Origin: Aerobium sp039839275
Lineage (GTDB): Bacteria > Pseudomonadota > Alphaproteobacteria > Rhizobiales > Rhizobiaceae
Assembly (NCBI RefSeq): GCF_039839275.1
Contig: NZ_JBDOQP010000001.1
Coordinates: forward strand, 62,001-126,000
DNA: 64,000 nucleotides
Direction: 5' to 3'
A program made the translations under genes and the position numbers. Shown one piece after another: positions 24,777-33,608 of this stretch. The notes below the pieces were generated by a model. The model worked only from the letters and a program-made list of their open reading frames with translations, was not told the DNA's origin and did no database searches. Each line of letters begins with the position of its first letter. The stretch's first letter is position 1.

Positions 24777-25333
24777 CAATGGGACTCCTGCTGGTATTCG
24801 TATCGATAGTCCACGGGAACAAGGTCTTCCCTGTCGGCCAGCACCAGGATGGAGCGCGCCAGCATCGAGATACCCTGTATGACGATGACGAAAACGAAGA
24901 CCAGGATGAAACTCTTGAGAATGAACAGTCCAGGCATGCCGCCGATATTCGCCGACCCTTCGTAGAGCCGCCACGAACGCGCCACGAAGCTCCAGCCGTA
25001 GGTCGTGACCACCCAGGCGAACGGCATCAGGAAGGCGACCACGCCGATAAGGTCGATTACCGCCTTGGTCCTGATCGATGCCGGCCTGTAGAAGATGTCG
25101 ACGCGCACGTGGTCGTTGCGCAGCAAGGCAAAGCCGGCGACGGCCGTGAACATCGCGCCGTTCAGCCAGACGTAGAGGTCCTGCATCCAGAGGCGGGTCG
25201 TGGACAAGGCATAGCGCTGCACCACCACGGCGAAGCAGACGATCACGATGGCGAGCGAAAGCCACGAGAAGACGTTGCCGACGAGTCGATTTATCGCGTT
25301 GATCACGCGAATGATTATGCCAAGAAAGCTCAT
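24776..25333 (-). CDS. TRAP transporter small permease (DctQ type)
   Basis: 185 residues from the ATG at 25333 (MSFLGIIIRVINAINRLVGN); in-frame sequence to 25687 has no family likeness. Four hydrophobic helices and the DctQ core (VVQRYALSTTRLWMQDLYVWLN; RNDHVRVDIFY) are evident. It pairs with the large permease with which it overlaps. The length is a little above average because of an extended C-terminal tail (VPVDYRYEYQQESH). The transcript runs toward the binding-protein gene and ends at the shared terminator. Confidence 0.9.
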   Translation of the reverse strand: MSFLGIIIRVINAINRLVGNVFSWLSLAIVIVCFAVVVQRYALSTTRLWMQDLYVWLNGAMFTAVAGFALLRNDHVRVDIFYRPASIRTKAVIDLIGVVAFLMPFAWVVTTYGWSFVARSWRLYEGSANIGGMPGLFILKSFILVFVFVIVIQGISMLARSILVLADREDLVPVDYRYEYQQESH

Positions 25334-25753
25334 AATGGTTGGTTCTCGGTTGCCTTTCCGATCGAGAAAGCAGTCAGCGAATGAAAGGCCCATTCGCCCG
25401 GCGGCAATCCCTACTCCTCCACAGTGGCACGAGTGGGCCACTTCCCTTATGCCCCGAGCCGGCGTCAGTTTGTTCTGACCTGTCACGACCGAGTCGCAAG
25501 GCCGATAGCAGCTTGCACGAGGATTGGAAAGAAAGACTACGGGGTTTTCCCCTTGCCGCACAGTCATGACGGCGTCTTTCCGGCAATAATGTTTCGGCTG
25601 TGCTCGCGATAGCGACATTTTTAGCCGCGCGATGCGTCGTTTAAATGCAGTGGGAGGATTTTGTTTGACGCGGCCCGCCGGCATCACAACACTGCACTCC
25701 CAGGCAAGCCACGGTGGGCATCCCCGTCATGGCTACCCGCGAGGAGAATGGCG
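25334..25753. other. 420-base gap between the TRAP permease and oxidoreductase genes
   Basis: This divergent promoter region holds no convincing gene. Two short inverted repeats are visible: AGTGGC-N8-GCCACT at 25423-25442, in the dctQ leader, and TCGC-GATA-GCGA at 25604-25615. A GTGGGAGGATTTTG stretch near 25650 looks like a ribosome site, but the frame after it carries no family similarity before 25754. Confidence 0.5.
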
Positions 25754-28700
25754 ATGACGCTGCACGAGGTCGCGCTCGGCGACAAGTTCGATCTTTCAAG
25801 GGAGCGCATCTTCGTTTCCGGTGCCCAGGCCGTCGTGCGCATGCTGATGATGCAGCGCGAACGCGACCGCCGGGCGGGGTTGTCCACTGCCGGCTTCATT
25901 TCAGGATATCGCGGCTCTCCCCTCGGCGGGCTTGACCAGCAACTCTGGAAGGCACGGCGAGAACTGGAGGACGCGAACATCGTCTTCCAGCCGGGCCTGA
26001 ACGAGGAACTCGCAGCCACGGCATGCTGGGGCACACAGCAAGCTGAACTGATGGGCGAGGGGAAGCACGACGGCGTGTTCTCCGTCTGGTACGGCAAGGG
26101 GCCCGGTGTCGACCGCACCGGCGACGTCTTTCGCCACGCCAATCTCGCGGGTACGTCGAAGCATGGCGGCGTCCTCGCGCTGATGGGTGACGACCACACC
26201 GCGGAATCGTCGACCAACGCACATGCCACCGAGTTCGCCTTCGTCGACGCGATGGTGCCGATCTTCAACCCGGCCGGTGTACAGGAACTGATCGACCACG
26301 GCCTCTACGGTTTTGCATTGTCGCGTTTCGCGGGAACGTGGTCCGCGATCAAATGCGTGAAGGACAACATCGAATCGACGGCCTCGGTCGATGCGTCGCT
26401 CGAACGTCTCGACATCGTTCTTCCGGAATTCGACATGCCCCCCGGCGGGCTGAACATACGGCACGAACTCGACCAGTTCGGCCAGGAACAGCGGCTTCAC
26501 GACTACAAGCGCGCCGCCGCCGCCGCGTTCATCCGCGCCAACGGGCTCAACCGTATCGTCTATTCCGGCGGTGCGCGCCCGAAGCTGGGGATCGTCACGA
26601 TCGGCAAGAGCTACCTCGATGTCCGCCAGGCGCTGGAGGACATCGGGATAGGCGAGGCGGAGGCCGATCGCATCGGCATACGGCTTTTCAAGATCGCCTG
26701 TCCCTGGCCGCTGGACTATGAACATATCGCCGCGTTCGCTCAGGGCCTGGAGACGATCATCGTCGTGGAGGAGAAGCGCTCGCTGATCGAGACGCAGTTT
26801 CGCGAGCATCTCTATGGCCGGGCCAACCAGCCAGTCATCGTCGGCAAGAAGGACGAGAGGGGAGCGGCGCTTTTCCAGGCCGCCGGTGCTCTGGACCCGA
26901 ACGAGATCGCCATCGCGCTCGGCGAGCGGATTCTCGCCACGATCGGCCATTCCGAAGAGATCGCAGCGCGGGTCTCGCGCCTGCGGCAGTTCCAGGCGAT
27001 GCTGGCGGATACGCGGGATGTCGCATCGCGCACGCCCTATTTCTGTTCCGGATGCCCGCACAATTCTTCCACAAAAGTTCCGGAGGGGTCGATCGCGGCA
27101 GCCGGTATCGGCTGTCATTTCATGGCCCTCTGGATGGATCGCTCAACCGTCGGCTTCACCGCGATGGGCGGCGAAGGCGCCCAGTGGATCGGCCAGGCGC
27201 CGTTCACAAAGCGGGATCACATCTTCCAGAATCTCGGCGACGGCACCTACAATCATTCAGGGTCGCTTGCGATCCGCTTCGCGCTCGCGAGCAAGGCCAA
27301 CATCACCTACAAGATCCTCTACAACGACGCCGTGGCGATGACCGGCGGCCAGCCGCACGAAGGCAGCCTCACCGTCGACATGATCGCCGCACAGGTGAGG
27401 GCCGAAGGTGTCGACAGGATCGCCATCGTCACCGACGAGCCGGAAAAGTATGCCGGCAAGGTTGCGTTTCCCGCGGGCGCCAGCATCGATCATCGCGACG
27501 ACCTGGACGCCGTACAGCGCGAGTTGCGGCAGGTGAAGGGCGTTTCCGTCCTGCTCTATGACCAGACATGCGCCGCCGAAAAGCGCCGCCGGCGCAAGCG
27601 CGGCACGTTTCCTGATCCCGACCGACGGGTGATCATCAACGAACTGGTCTGCGAAGGCTGTGGCGATTGCGGCGTCGCCTCGAACTGCGTCTCCGTCCAG
27701 CCTGTCGAGACCGAATTCGGCCGCAAGCGACGGATCGACCAGTCTTCTTGCAACAAGGATTTCTCCTGCCTCAACGGCTTCTGCCCGTCCTTCGTCACCG
27801 TCCATGGCGCCAAGTTGCGCAAGGCGGAGGGCGCTGCCGGCGCCGTCGACCCCCTGGAGGGCGTGCCGCAACCTGAGCCATACTCGCTTGATGAGGCCGG
27901 ATGGTCGGCGATCATCGACGGCATCGGTGGCACGGGCGTCGTGACGATCGGGGCTATTCTCGGCATGGCGGCCCATGTCGAAGGCAAGGGCTGCGGCATG
28001 ATCGACATGGCCGGCCTGGCCCAGAAGGGCGGTGCGGTGTTCAGCCACGTGCGCATCGCGCCAGCGCCGGAAGATATCCATGCCATCCGCATTTCCGCCG
28101 GCAAGGCAGACCTTATCCTCGGCTGCGACCTCGTGGTCTCTGGCAACAAGAAAGTCCTGTCGGCCGTTCGCGAGGGAGAGACCGTGTTCGTCGTCAATAC
28201 GGCAGAGGTCATGCCGGGCGACTTTGCGCGCTCGGCGGACTTCTCGCTGCCCACCGAGCGCCTCAAGAAGGCGATCCGGAGCGCTGCCGGTGAGGACAAG
28301 GCACATTTCGTCGATGCAACGCAGGCAGCGGCTACCTTGTTCGGCAATTCACTGGGCGCCAACATGTTCATGCTCGGCTTTGCCTATCAGCATGGCGGGC
28401 TGCCGCTTTCGGCGGACGCTGTGGAGAAGGCGATCGAATTGAACGGCCAGGCCGTGGCGATGAACATCGCCGCGCTCCGTTGGGGGCGCCGCGCGGCACA
28501 TGATCCGCAGTTCGTTACCAGTCTGGTCGATAGCGCCCGCACGTTGCCGCCCGCTCCCTCGCAGACGTTGGACGATATCATCGAACGCCGGGCGGAGTTT
28601 CTCACCGCCTACCAGAATGAAGCTTACGCTGCGCGATACCTGAAGCGCGTCGCCTCGATCCGCGATGCGGAGCAAAGTGCGGTGCCTGGCTCGACGGCAG

Positions 28701-29227
28701 TGAGCGAGGCAGTGGCGCGCAACCTGTTCAAGCTGATGGCGATCAAGGACGAATACGAGGTGGCCCGTTTGTACACCGACGGGTCGTTCAGCAGGCAGCT
28801 CGCAGCCCAGTTCCAGGGCTGGGACAGCCTGGAATTCCACCTCGCGCCGCCGATCCTTGGGCGCAAGGGGCCGGATGGCAAGGCGCGCAAGTCGAAATTC
28901 GGACCGTGGATGCTGAAGGCGTTTTCGGTTCTGGCGGCGCTGCGAGGAGTTCGCGGCACGCCGTTCGACGTCTTCGGCTACACTGCCGAGCGCCGCATGG
29001 AGAGGCGGCTGCTCGACGTGTACGAGGCGGACCTCGACAGGATAGCAATCGCGCTGGCGCCCGGACGCATCGACGCGGCGGCCGCGCTTGCGTCGGTGCC
29101 GTCGCTGATCCGTGGTTTCGGGCACGTCAAGCACGCCAATGCGGCGAAGGCGGCGCAGGAGCGCGCCCGGCTGCTGGCGCGTCTCGACGAGCCTGTCGCC
29201 GACAACACGCTGAAGGCTGCGGAGTAG
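25754..29227 (+). CDS. Indolepyruvate:ferredoxin oxidoreductase, fused alpha-gamma-beta form
   Basis: 1157 residues from the ATG at 25754, which has GAGGAG 7 bases upstream (the ATG at 25748 is too close). Order: pyrimidine-binding PFOR domain (GYRGSPLGGLDQQ), a TPP-binding domain with FCSGCPHN near 430 and GEGAQWIGQAP/GDGTYNHSG, a ferredoxin-type cysteine cluster near 632 (CEGCGDCGVASNC) and a C-terminal gamma domain (GIGGTGVVTIGAILG). Homologues decarboxylate aryl- or branched 2-oxo acids to acyl-CoA in an oxygen-tolerant fashion. The fusion is the common proteobacterial form. It stands alone, next to a TRAP system of the 2-oxo-acid-binding type, which may feed it. Confidence 0.9.
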   Translation: MTLHEVALGDKFDLSRERIFVSGAQAVVRMLMMQRERDRRAGLSTAGFISGYRGSPLGGLDQQLWKARRELEDANIVFQPGLNEELAATACWGTQQAELMGEGKHDGVFSVWYGKGPGVDRTGDVFRHANLAGTSKHGGVLALMGDDHTAESSTNAHATEFAFVDAMVPIFNPAGVQELIDHGLYGFALSRFAGTWSAIKCVKDNIESTASVDASLERLDIVLPEFDMPPGGLNIRHELDQFGQEQRLHDYKRAAAAAFIRANGLNRIVYSGGARPKLGIVTIGKSYLDVRQALEDIGIGEAEADRIGIRLFKIACPWPLDYEHIAAFAQGLETIIVVEEKRSLIETQFREHLYGRANQPVIVGKKDERGAALFQAAGALDPNEIAIALGERILATIGHSEEIAARVSRLRQFQAMLADTRDVASRTPYFCSGCPHNSSTKVPEGSIAAAGIGCHFMALWMDRSTVGFTAMGGEGAQWIGQAPFTKRDHIFQNLGDGTYNHSGSLAIRFALASKANITYKILYNDAVAMTGGQPHEGSLTVDMIAAQVRAEGVDRIAIVTDEPEKYAGKVAFPAGASIDHRDDLDAVQRELRQVKGVSVLLYDQTCAAEKRRRRKRGTFPDPDRRVIINELVCEGCGDCGVASNCVSVQPVETEFGRKRRIDQSSCNKDFSCLNGFCPSFVTVHGAKLRKAEGAAGAVDPLEGVPQPEPYSLDEAGWSAIIDGIGGTGVVTIGAILGMAAHVEGKGCGMIDMAGLAQKGGAVFSHVRIAPAPEDIHAIRISAGKADLILGCDLVVSGNKKVLSAVREGETVFVVNTAEVMPGDFARSADFSLPTERLKKAIRSAAGEDKAHFVDATQAAATLFGNSLGANMFMLGFAYQHGGLPLSADAVEKAIELNGQAVAMNIAALRWGRRAAHDPQFVTSLVDSARTLPPAPSQTLDDIIERRAEFLTAYQNEAYAARYLKRVASIRDAEQSAVPGSTAVSEAVARNLFKLMAIKDEYEVARLYTDGSFSRQLAAQFQGWDSLEFHLAPPILGRKGPDGKARKSKFGPWMLKAFSVLAALRGVRGTPFDVFGYTAERRMERRLLDVYEADLDRIAIALAPGRIDAAAALASVPSLIRGFGHVKHANAAKAAQERARLLARLDEPVADNTLKAAE

Positions 29228-29259
29228 TATGTGAAGATGCCCCTAACAGGCTGTTTTGG

Positions 29260-29285
29260 CCTCCATAAGTGTTTCTTAATGGAGG
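29260..29285 (+). other. Hairpin between the oxidoreductase and GGDEF-EAL genes
   Basis: CCTCCAT and ATGGAGG pair perfectly around a 12-base loop that contains a further AAG/CTT pair. No T run follows. A 10-base palindrome, TCCCTAGGGA, lies at 29293-29302 before the next start codon. It may be a weak terminator or a leader structure. Confidence 0.35.
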
Positions 29286-29321
29286 TCTGGCATCCCTAGG
29301 GACCGCAAACGGTTCATCGGT

Positions 29322-31634
29322 ATGCCGACCAGAAAGAACAACGAGCTCCCGCTCGACATCTACATACCGTTCGTCCAGACACTGTTCCGCGACAGCACCA
29401 CGCTCGCGGTAGGCTTTGTCGCGCAAATTCTTCTGATCGTCCTCGTCTATCTGAACACGCGAGATTCAATCTATCTCGCTCTCGCACTCTCCATGGCCGT
29501 CGTTGCCCTGGTGCGCTTGCGCAGCGTGAGGAAGTGGGCGAGGGCGCCGTCGCCCGCAAATCGCCGGGAAGCCGAAGAGCGCGAACGGATCTACCTGACC
29601 TACGGGGCTCTTCACGGGTTTATGCTGGGCCTGTTCTGTTTCCTGACGATCTACTGGTCGCACGATTATTTCGGAGAGATCGCCGCCATTTGCGTGACGC
29701 TTGCATCGGCGACGTCCATTGCTGGGCGAAACTACGGTTCGCCGCGCATGGTGATGGTGTTCATCATGACGATGACCTGGCCGATCTCCGTGGGTCTCAT
29801 CATGCGTGGAGACATGTTCCACGTCATCCTCGGCCTGCTGTCGATCCCGTTCTTCTTCGCCATCCGGAAGTTTGCCGACAATGTGCGCGAGGTCCTGTTC
29901 GCCGCGCTTTGGGAGGAGAAGAAGGCCAATCGCCTCGCCCAGCGCTTCGATCGCGCGCTCAACACGATGCGCTCGGGACTGATCATGCTGAGCCCGGAGG
30001 GCAAGGTCGTCGTGGCGAATGCGGAAGCGGCGGCGCTGATGCAGGTGCGCAAGCCGGAACGGCTGCTGGGTCGCACCCTGCGCGGTCTGCTGATGCGCGG
30101 TGTCGCTGGCGGGCTGCTCAGCCTCAAGGACTCGCGCTACGCCGAAGCGCAGCTTACGCGCGCACTGCGGGAAGGCCGGGATCGCAAGGTTCTGCTGCAA
30201 CTTGGCAACGGGCGTTATTTCGAGTTTTCCGCGCGCGAAGGACACGACGAACTTGGCGTCATCACCTTCGACGAGGTGACGGCACGCATCGAGGCGGAAG
30301 AACGCATCCGCTTCATGGCGCGCTATGACAGCCTCACCGGCCTTCCCAACCGGGCCTATTTTCACGAGCTGGTTTCCGAGCATGTGTCGGGCGGCGACAA
30401 GACGCGTCATGTCGCGCTGGCGATCTTCGATCTCGACGACTTCAAGAGCGTCAACGACACGCTCGGCCATCCCGTCGGGGACGGCCTGATCTATGCGGTG
30501 GCCGAAAGGCTCAATCGTTTCGGCCATGAGGATGTCAAGATAAGCCGCTTCGGCGGCGATGAGTTCATGATATTCTTCAACGACGTGCGCGAGCCTGATT
30601 GCTTCGCTGGCGTGCTCGACGGCATTTTCCGGGAACTGAACGGCGACGTCGACGTCGCCGGACACGCGCTTCGTATCCAGGCAAGCGCTGGTGCGGTGCT
30701 GACTACCGCCGGCAGCGCGGATGTGGACGCGATGATCGTGCGGGCCGACCTCGCGCTCTACAAGGCCAAGGAAGACGGCAAGAACGGCTGGAAGCTGTTC
30801 GAGGCGGTGATGGACCAGGCCTTCCGCAACCGGCAGGTCATGAAAGCTGACCTGCGCCAGGCCGTCGAGTCACGTGCGCTTAGGGTCGTCTACCAGCCGA
30901 TCGTCTCGATGGAGACGATGAGGATATCCAGTTGCGAGGCGCTGTGCCGTTGGGACCATCCGGAGATCGGTCCGATTTCGCCGGCGGTCTTCATTCCGCT
31001 GGCCGAAGAGATGGGGATCATCTCCGAGATCACCACGTTCATGCTCGATGCCGCGACGCTCGAATGCGCCAAGTGGCCGGAGCCGATCGGGGTCTCGGTC
31101 AACCTGTCGGCCAAGGATTTTCGCAATGACGACATCATGGGGAAAATCCGCACTGCGCTCGAGCGCTCCGAACTCGCACCCGGCCGGCTCGAGATCGAGG
31201 TGACCGAGACCGCGCTGCTCGACGACAAGTCGCAGACGCGCGAATATATCGAGAAGATCAAGTCACAGGGCGTGCGCATCGCGCTTGATGACTTCGGGAC
31301 CGGCTATTCCAGCCTCAGCTATCTCCACACGCTGCCGCTCGACAAGGTCAAGATCGACCGTTCCTTCCTGAATGACGTGACCCGCAGCCCGCGCTCGCTC
31401 GAGCTGCTGCGCGGCATCGTCAACCTGTCGCGCCCGCTTGGCCTGGCGGTGACCATCGAAGGGGTCGAGACCTTCGAGCAACTCAAGATCCTGGCGCTCG
31501 ACGTCAAGCCCGACCTCGTCCAGGGGTTCCTGTTCGGATCGGCCCTCACGGCCTCCGGCATAGAAACCATGTCCAACATGACATGGCCCTTCGCGCAGCA
31601 GATCAGCGCTTCCACGACCCGTTCAAACGCCTGA
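29322..31634 (+). CDS. GGDEF-EAL dual-domain c-di-GMP enzyme with N-terminal membrane sensor
   Basis: 770 residues. Four or five hydrophobic helices (about 15-180) are followed by a PAS-like segment (LNTMRSGLIMLSPEGKVVVAN) near 210-320. The GGDEF domain is intact: FGGDEF at 410-415. The EAL domain is intact: EAL at 539-541, ETAL and the loop DDFGTGYSS, with KIDRSF, so both cyclase and phosphodiesterase activities are possible. It has no RxxD-type inhibitory site that I could see. The ATG lacks a good ribosome site. The following acyl-synthase gene has its own promoter region. Confidence 0.92.
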   Translation: MPTRKNNELPLDIYIPFVQTLFRDSTTLAVGFVAQILLIVLVYLNTRDSIYLALALSMAVVALVRLRSVRKWARAPSPANRREAEERERIYLTYGALHGFMLGLFCFLTIYWSHDYFGEIAAICVTLASATSIAGRNYGSPRMVMVFIMTMTWPISVGLIMRGDMFHVILGLLSIPFFFAIRKFADNVREVLFAALWEEKKANRLAQRFDRALNTMRSGLIMLSPEGKVVVANAEAAALMQVRKPERLLGRTLRGLLMRGVAGGLLSLKDSRYAEAQLTRALREGRDRKVLLQLGNGRYFEFSAREGHDELGVITFDEVTARIEAEERIRFMARYDSLTGLPNRAYFHELVSEHVSGGDKTRHVALAIFDLDDFKSVNDTLGHPVGDGLIYAVAERLNRFGHEDVKISRFGGDEFMIFFNDVREPDCFAGVLDGIFRELNGDVDVAGHALRIQASAGAVLTTAGSADVDAMIVRADLALYKAKEDGKNGWKLFEAVMDQAFRNRQVMKADLRQAVESRALRVVYQPIVSMETMRISSCEALCRWDHPEIGPISPAVFIPLAEEMGIISEITTFMLDAATLECAKWPEPIGVSVNLSAKDFRNDDIMGKIRTALERSELAPGRLEIEVTETALLDDKSQTREYIEKIKSQGVRIALDDFGTGYSSLSYLHTLPLDKVKIDRSFLNDVTRSPRSLELLRGIVNLSRPLGLAVTIEGVETFEQLKILALDVKPDLVQGFLFGSALTASGIETMSNMTWPFAQQISASTTRSNA

Positions 31635-31675
31635 TTTCGCACGGCTTCAGCGCCTTCCAGCGCCGCGTCGCGTAC

Positions 31676-31690
31676 TTAACCATTTGTTAA
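31676..31690. promoter_or_regulatory. CtrA box 1 upstream of the acyl-synthase gene
   Basis: TTAA-CCATTTG-TTAA, an exact match to the CtrA consensus TTAA-N7-TTAA, and it includes the common TTAACCAT half. It is 105 bases before the start codon at 31795. CtrA is the cell-cycle master regulator of alphaproteobacteria. Confidence 0.65.
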
Positions 31691-31692
31691 GG

Positions 31693-31707
31693 TTAACTTT
31701 GGGTTAA
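31693..31707. promoter_or_regulatory. CtrA box 2 upstream of the acyl-synthase gene
   Basis: TTAA-CTTTGGG-TTAA, a second exact TTAA-N7-TTAA site that begins 2 bases after the first. A further half-site (TTAAC at 31751-31755) follows. Centres of the two boxes are 17 bases apart, nearly two helical turns, which allows cooperative binding on about the same face. Confidence 0.65.
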
Positions 31708-31794
31708 TGGGGGGCTTTGCATTTTCGCCTTTACTCCTTCGGTCTCTGCGTTAACCTGTTCTCGGCGGAGTAGTACAGGTACGAGGAGCGCGTT

Positions 31795-32589
31795 ATGTCA
31801 GGCAAGGTATCCTCGCTGCTCGGGGCGGCGGGTTTGAGTCGCAGCGATTCCGAACAAGAAAATTCGACAACCACTCAATCTTCCTTCGTCAATAACATCT
31901 TCTCGATATTGGAGCGGACCGAGTATAGGCGCTGCGAGAGCGGTGAAGACATCGAGAATATCTATCGGCTTCGATACAAATCCTATCGGCGTACGGATAT
32001 GGTGCCGGAAAATTTTTCCCGCACGGTGCACGACGATCTCGACGACCTGTCCAACTGCTACCGCTTCGGTGTCTATATCGATGGTGTTCTCGTCAGCACC
32101 TTGCGCATGCACCACGTGTCGGCTGATCTGCCGACTTCTCCATCGTTCAACGTCTATCCCGACGTTCTCATGCCGAGGCTGGCTGCTGGCGAATCCTTCA
32201 TCGATCCAAGCAGGTTCGCCGCCGATCCCGAATGGTCGAAGGTTTATCCGCAGATCCCGTACATCACGCTGCGTCTGGCCGGCATGGCATGCTTCCACTT
32301 CGGTGCGCCGTATTGCCTGTCGACCATCAGGCCGGACCATGCGGGCTTCTACAAGCGCATCTACTACTCGGAGCAGATCGGCGAGTTGCGCGATTATCCC
32401 GGCCTCAACTATCAGGTCCAGCTCTATCAGGCCGATGTCCAGGCCATCAAACTGCGCTCCTTCGTTCGCTTTCCCTTCTTCCGGTCGACGCCGATGGAGC
32501 GGCGGATGATGTTCGGCCAGACAGGCAAGGGCGAACCGGCCCCGCTGACGATCCTGCCGACTGCGCGATACATGCTGCACGCCGCCTGA
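31795..32589 (+). CDS. FeeM/LuxI-like N-acyl amino acid (autoinducer-type) synthase
   Basis: 264 residues; GAGGAG 8 bases before the ATG. The central region follows the GNAT-like fold shared by FeeM and LuxI: IYRLRYKSYRRTDMVPEN (the family's conserved R near the acceptor site), GVYIDGVLVSTLRMH and FIDPSRFAAD, then ITLRLAGMACFHFGAPYCL. FeeM joins fatty acyl groups from acyl carrier protein to tyrosine; relatives in rhizobia are of unknown specificity. The N-terminal 40 residues are polar and probably disordered. Two tandem CtrA boxes lie upstream. A Crp/Fnr regulator follows in the same direction. Confidence 0.8.
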   Translation: MSGKVSSLLGAAGLSRSDSEQENSTTTQSSFVNNIFSILERTEYRRCESGEDIENIYRLRYKSYRRTDMVPENFSRTVHDDLDDLSNCYRFGVYIDGVLVSTLRMHHVSADLPTSPSFNVYPDVLMPRLAAGESFIDPSRFAADPEWSKVYPQIPYITLRLAGMACFHFGAPYCLSTIRPDHAGFYKRIYYSEQIGELRDYPGLNYQVQLYQADVQAIKLRSFVRFPFFRSTPMERRMMFGQTGKGEPAPLTILPTARYMLHAA

Positions 32590-32682
32590 CGCTGCCCCGC
32601 GGCGTTCTTGTCTTTCGCCCGAGGCGCGTTCATAAGCCTTACGAAGGCGGCGCCGGGGAAGGAGCGACCGCGACGAGGTTCG

Positions 32683-33357
32683 ATGGTCACACGAGAAGAC
32701 ATTGCCCGCACAGCCATCTGGGCGGAGGAACTGACCGAAGACGAATTGGAGAGGGCCAGTCGTGGCCTTGTCGAGCGGCCATTCGCGAAGGGGGCTTATG
32801 TCTGCCACCGCGGCGACCGGCTCGATCATTGGACCGGGGTGGTTACCGGGCTCGTCAAGATCAGCGCTATCTCGCGTGACGGCAAGGCAATGACCTTTGC
32901 AGGTGCAACCGACGGTGGCTGGTTCGGTGAGGGGTCGGTCCTCAAGGACGAGCCGCGCCGCTACGATCTTGTGGCACTGCGCGATTCGCGGCTGGCGATG
33001 ATGTCCCGCCCGACATTCATGTGGCTTTACGAGAACAGCCGCGGCTTCAATCGCTACCTGGTGCGCGCGCTCAACGAGCGCATGGGGCAATTCATCGCCA
33101 CCATCGAATATGACCGTATTCTCGCGCCGCGGGCCCGCGTGGCACGAAACCTGTCTTGGTTCTTCAACAAGGTCCTGTATCCGAAGGCGGGACCATCGAT
33201 CGAGATCACCCAGGAAGAACTGGCGCTCCTGGCTGGCGTGTCGCGGCAGGTGGTCAATCGTAGCCTTCAGGAACTCGAGGAAGAGGGACTGCTCAAGGTG
33301 GAGCACGCCCGCATCACGCCGCTCGATATTCCGGCGCTCGTGGCCTACGACGCCTGA
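32683..33357 (+). CDS. Crp/Fnr family transcriptional regulator
   Basis: 224 residues from the ATG at 32683 (GAGG upstream). The cyclic-nucleotide-binding-like barrel spans about 25-140 (GAYVCHRGDRLDHWTGVVTGLVKIS; GEGSVL) and a Crp-type winged helix follows (ITQEELALLAGVSRQVVNRSLQELEEEGLLKV). The N-terminal Fnr cysteine cluster is absent and the cAMP-binding arginine/serine motif is not evident, so the signal is unknown. It lies 93 bases after the acyl-synthase gene, in the same direction, and before the ligase-ABC operon; either might be a target. Confidence 0.9.
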   Translation: MVTREDIARTAIWAEELTEDELERASRGLVERPFAKGAYVCHRGDRLDHWTGVVTGLVKISAISRDGKAMTFAGATDGGWFGEGSVLKDEPRRYDLVALRDSRLAMMSRPTFMWLYENSRGFNRYLVRALNERMGQFIATIEYDRILAPRARVARNLSWFFNKVLYPKAGPSIEITQEELALLAGVSRQVVNRSLQELEEEGLLKVEHARITPLDIPALVAYDA

Positions 33358-33608
33358 GCCTGCATAACCTCATTCTCGCCAATGGCATGGGCGCGATCAA
33401 TCGCGCGTCGCAAGTCGTGAAATATTGGGGAAATCAGTGCGTACACCGATGCCCATTGAAAAGACAATCTGGCGGCGTGTCTGTCAAGCGGCGTGTTGCT
33501 TGCCGCTGCGAATTGATGGAAACTTGCCCGACTTATAGGAATTCCGGCGGGGCAGGAGGTGCCTGGCCGGAAACAAGGGCGAAAAACGCCTGATGGGAGG
33601 AACGGGTT
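33358..33608. promoter_or_regulatory. Promoter region of the acyl-CoA ligase/ABC operon
   Basis: About 250 bases with no gene. It carries an inverted repeat, AGCGGC-N9-GCCGCT at 33487-33507, and a direct repeat of GCGGCGTGT (33472-33480 and 33488-33496) whose second copy lies in the first arm. GGGAGGA at 33595-33601 serves the TTG start at 33609. No promoter hexamers were confidently seen. Confidence 0.4.
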
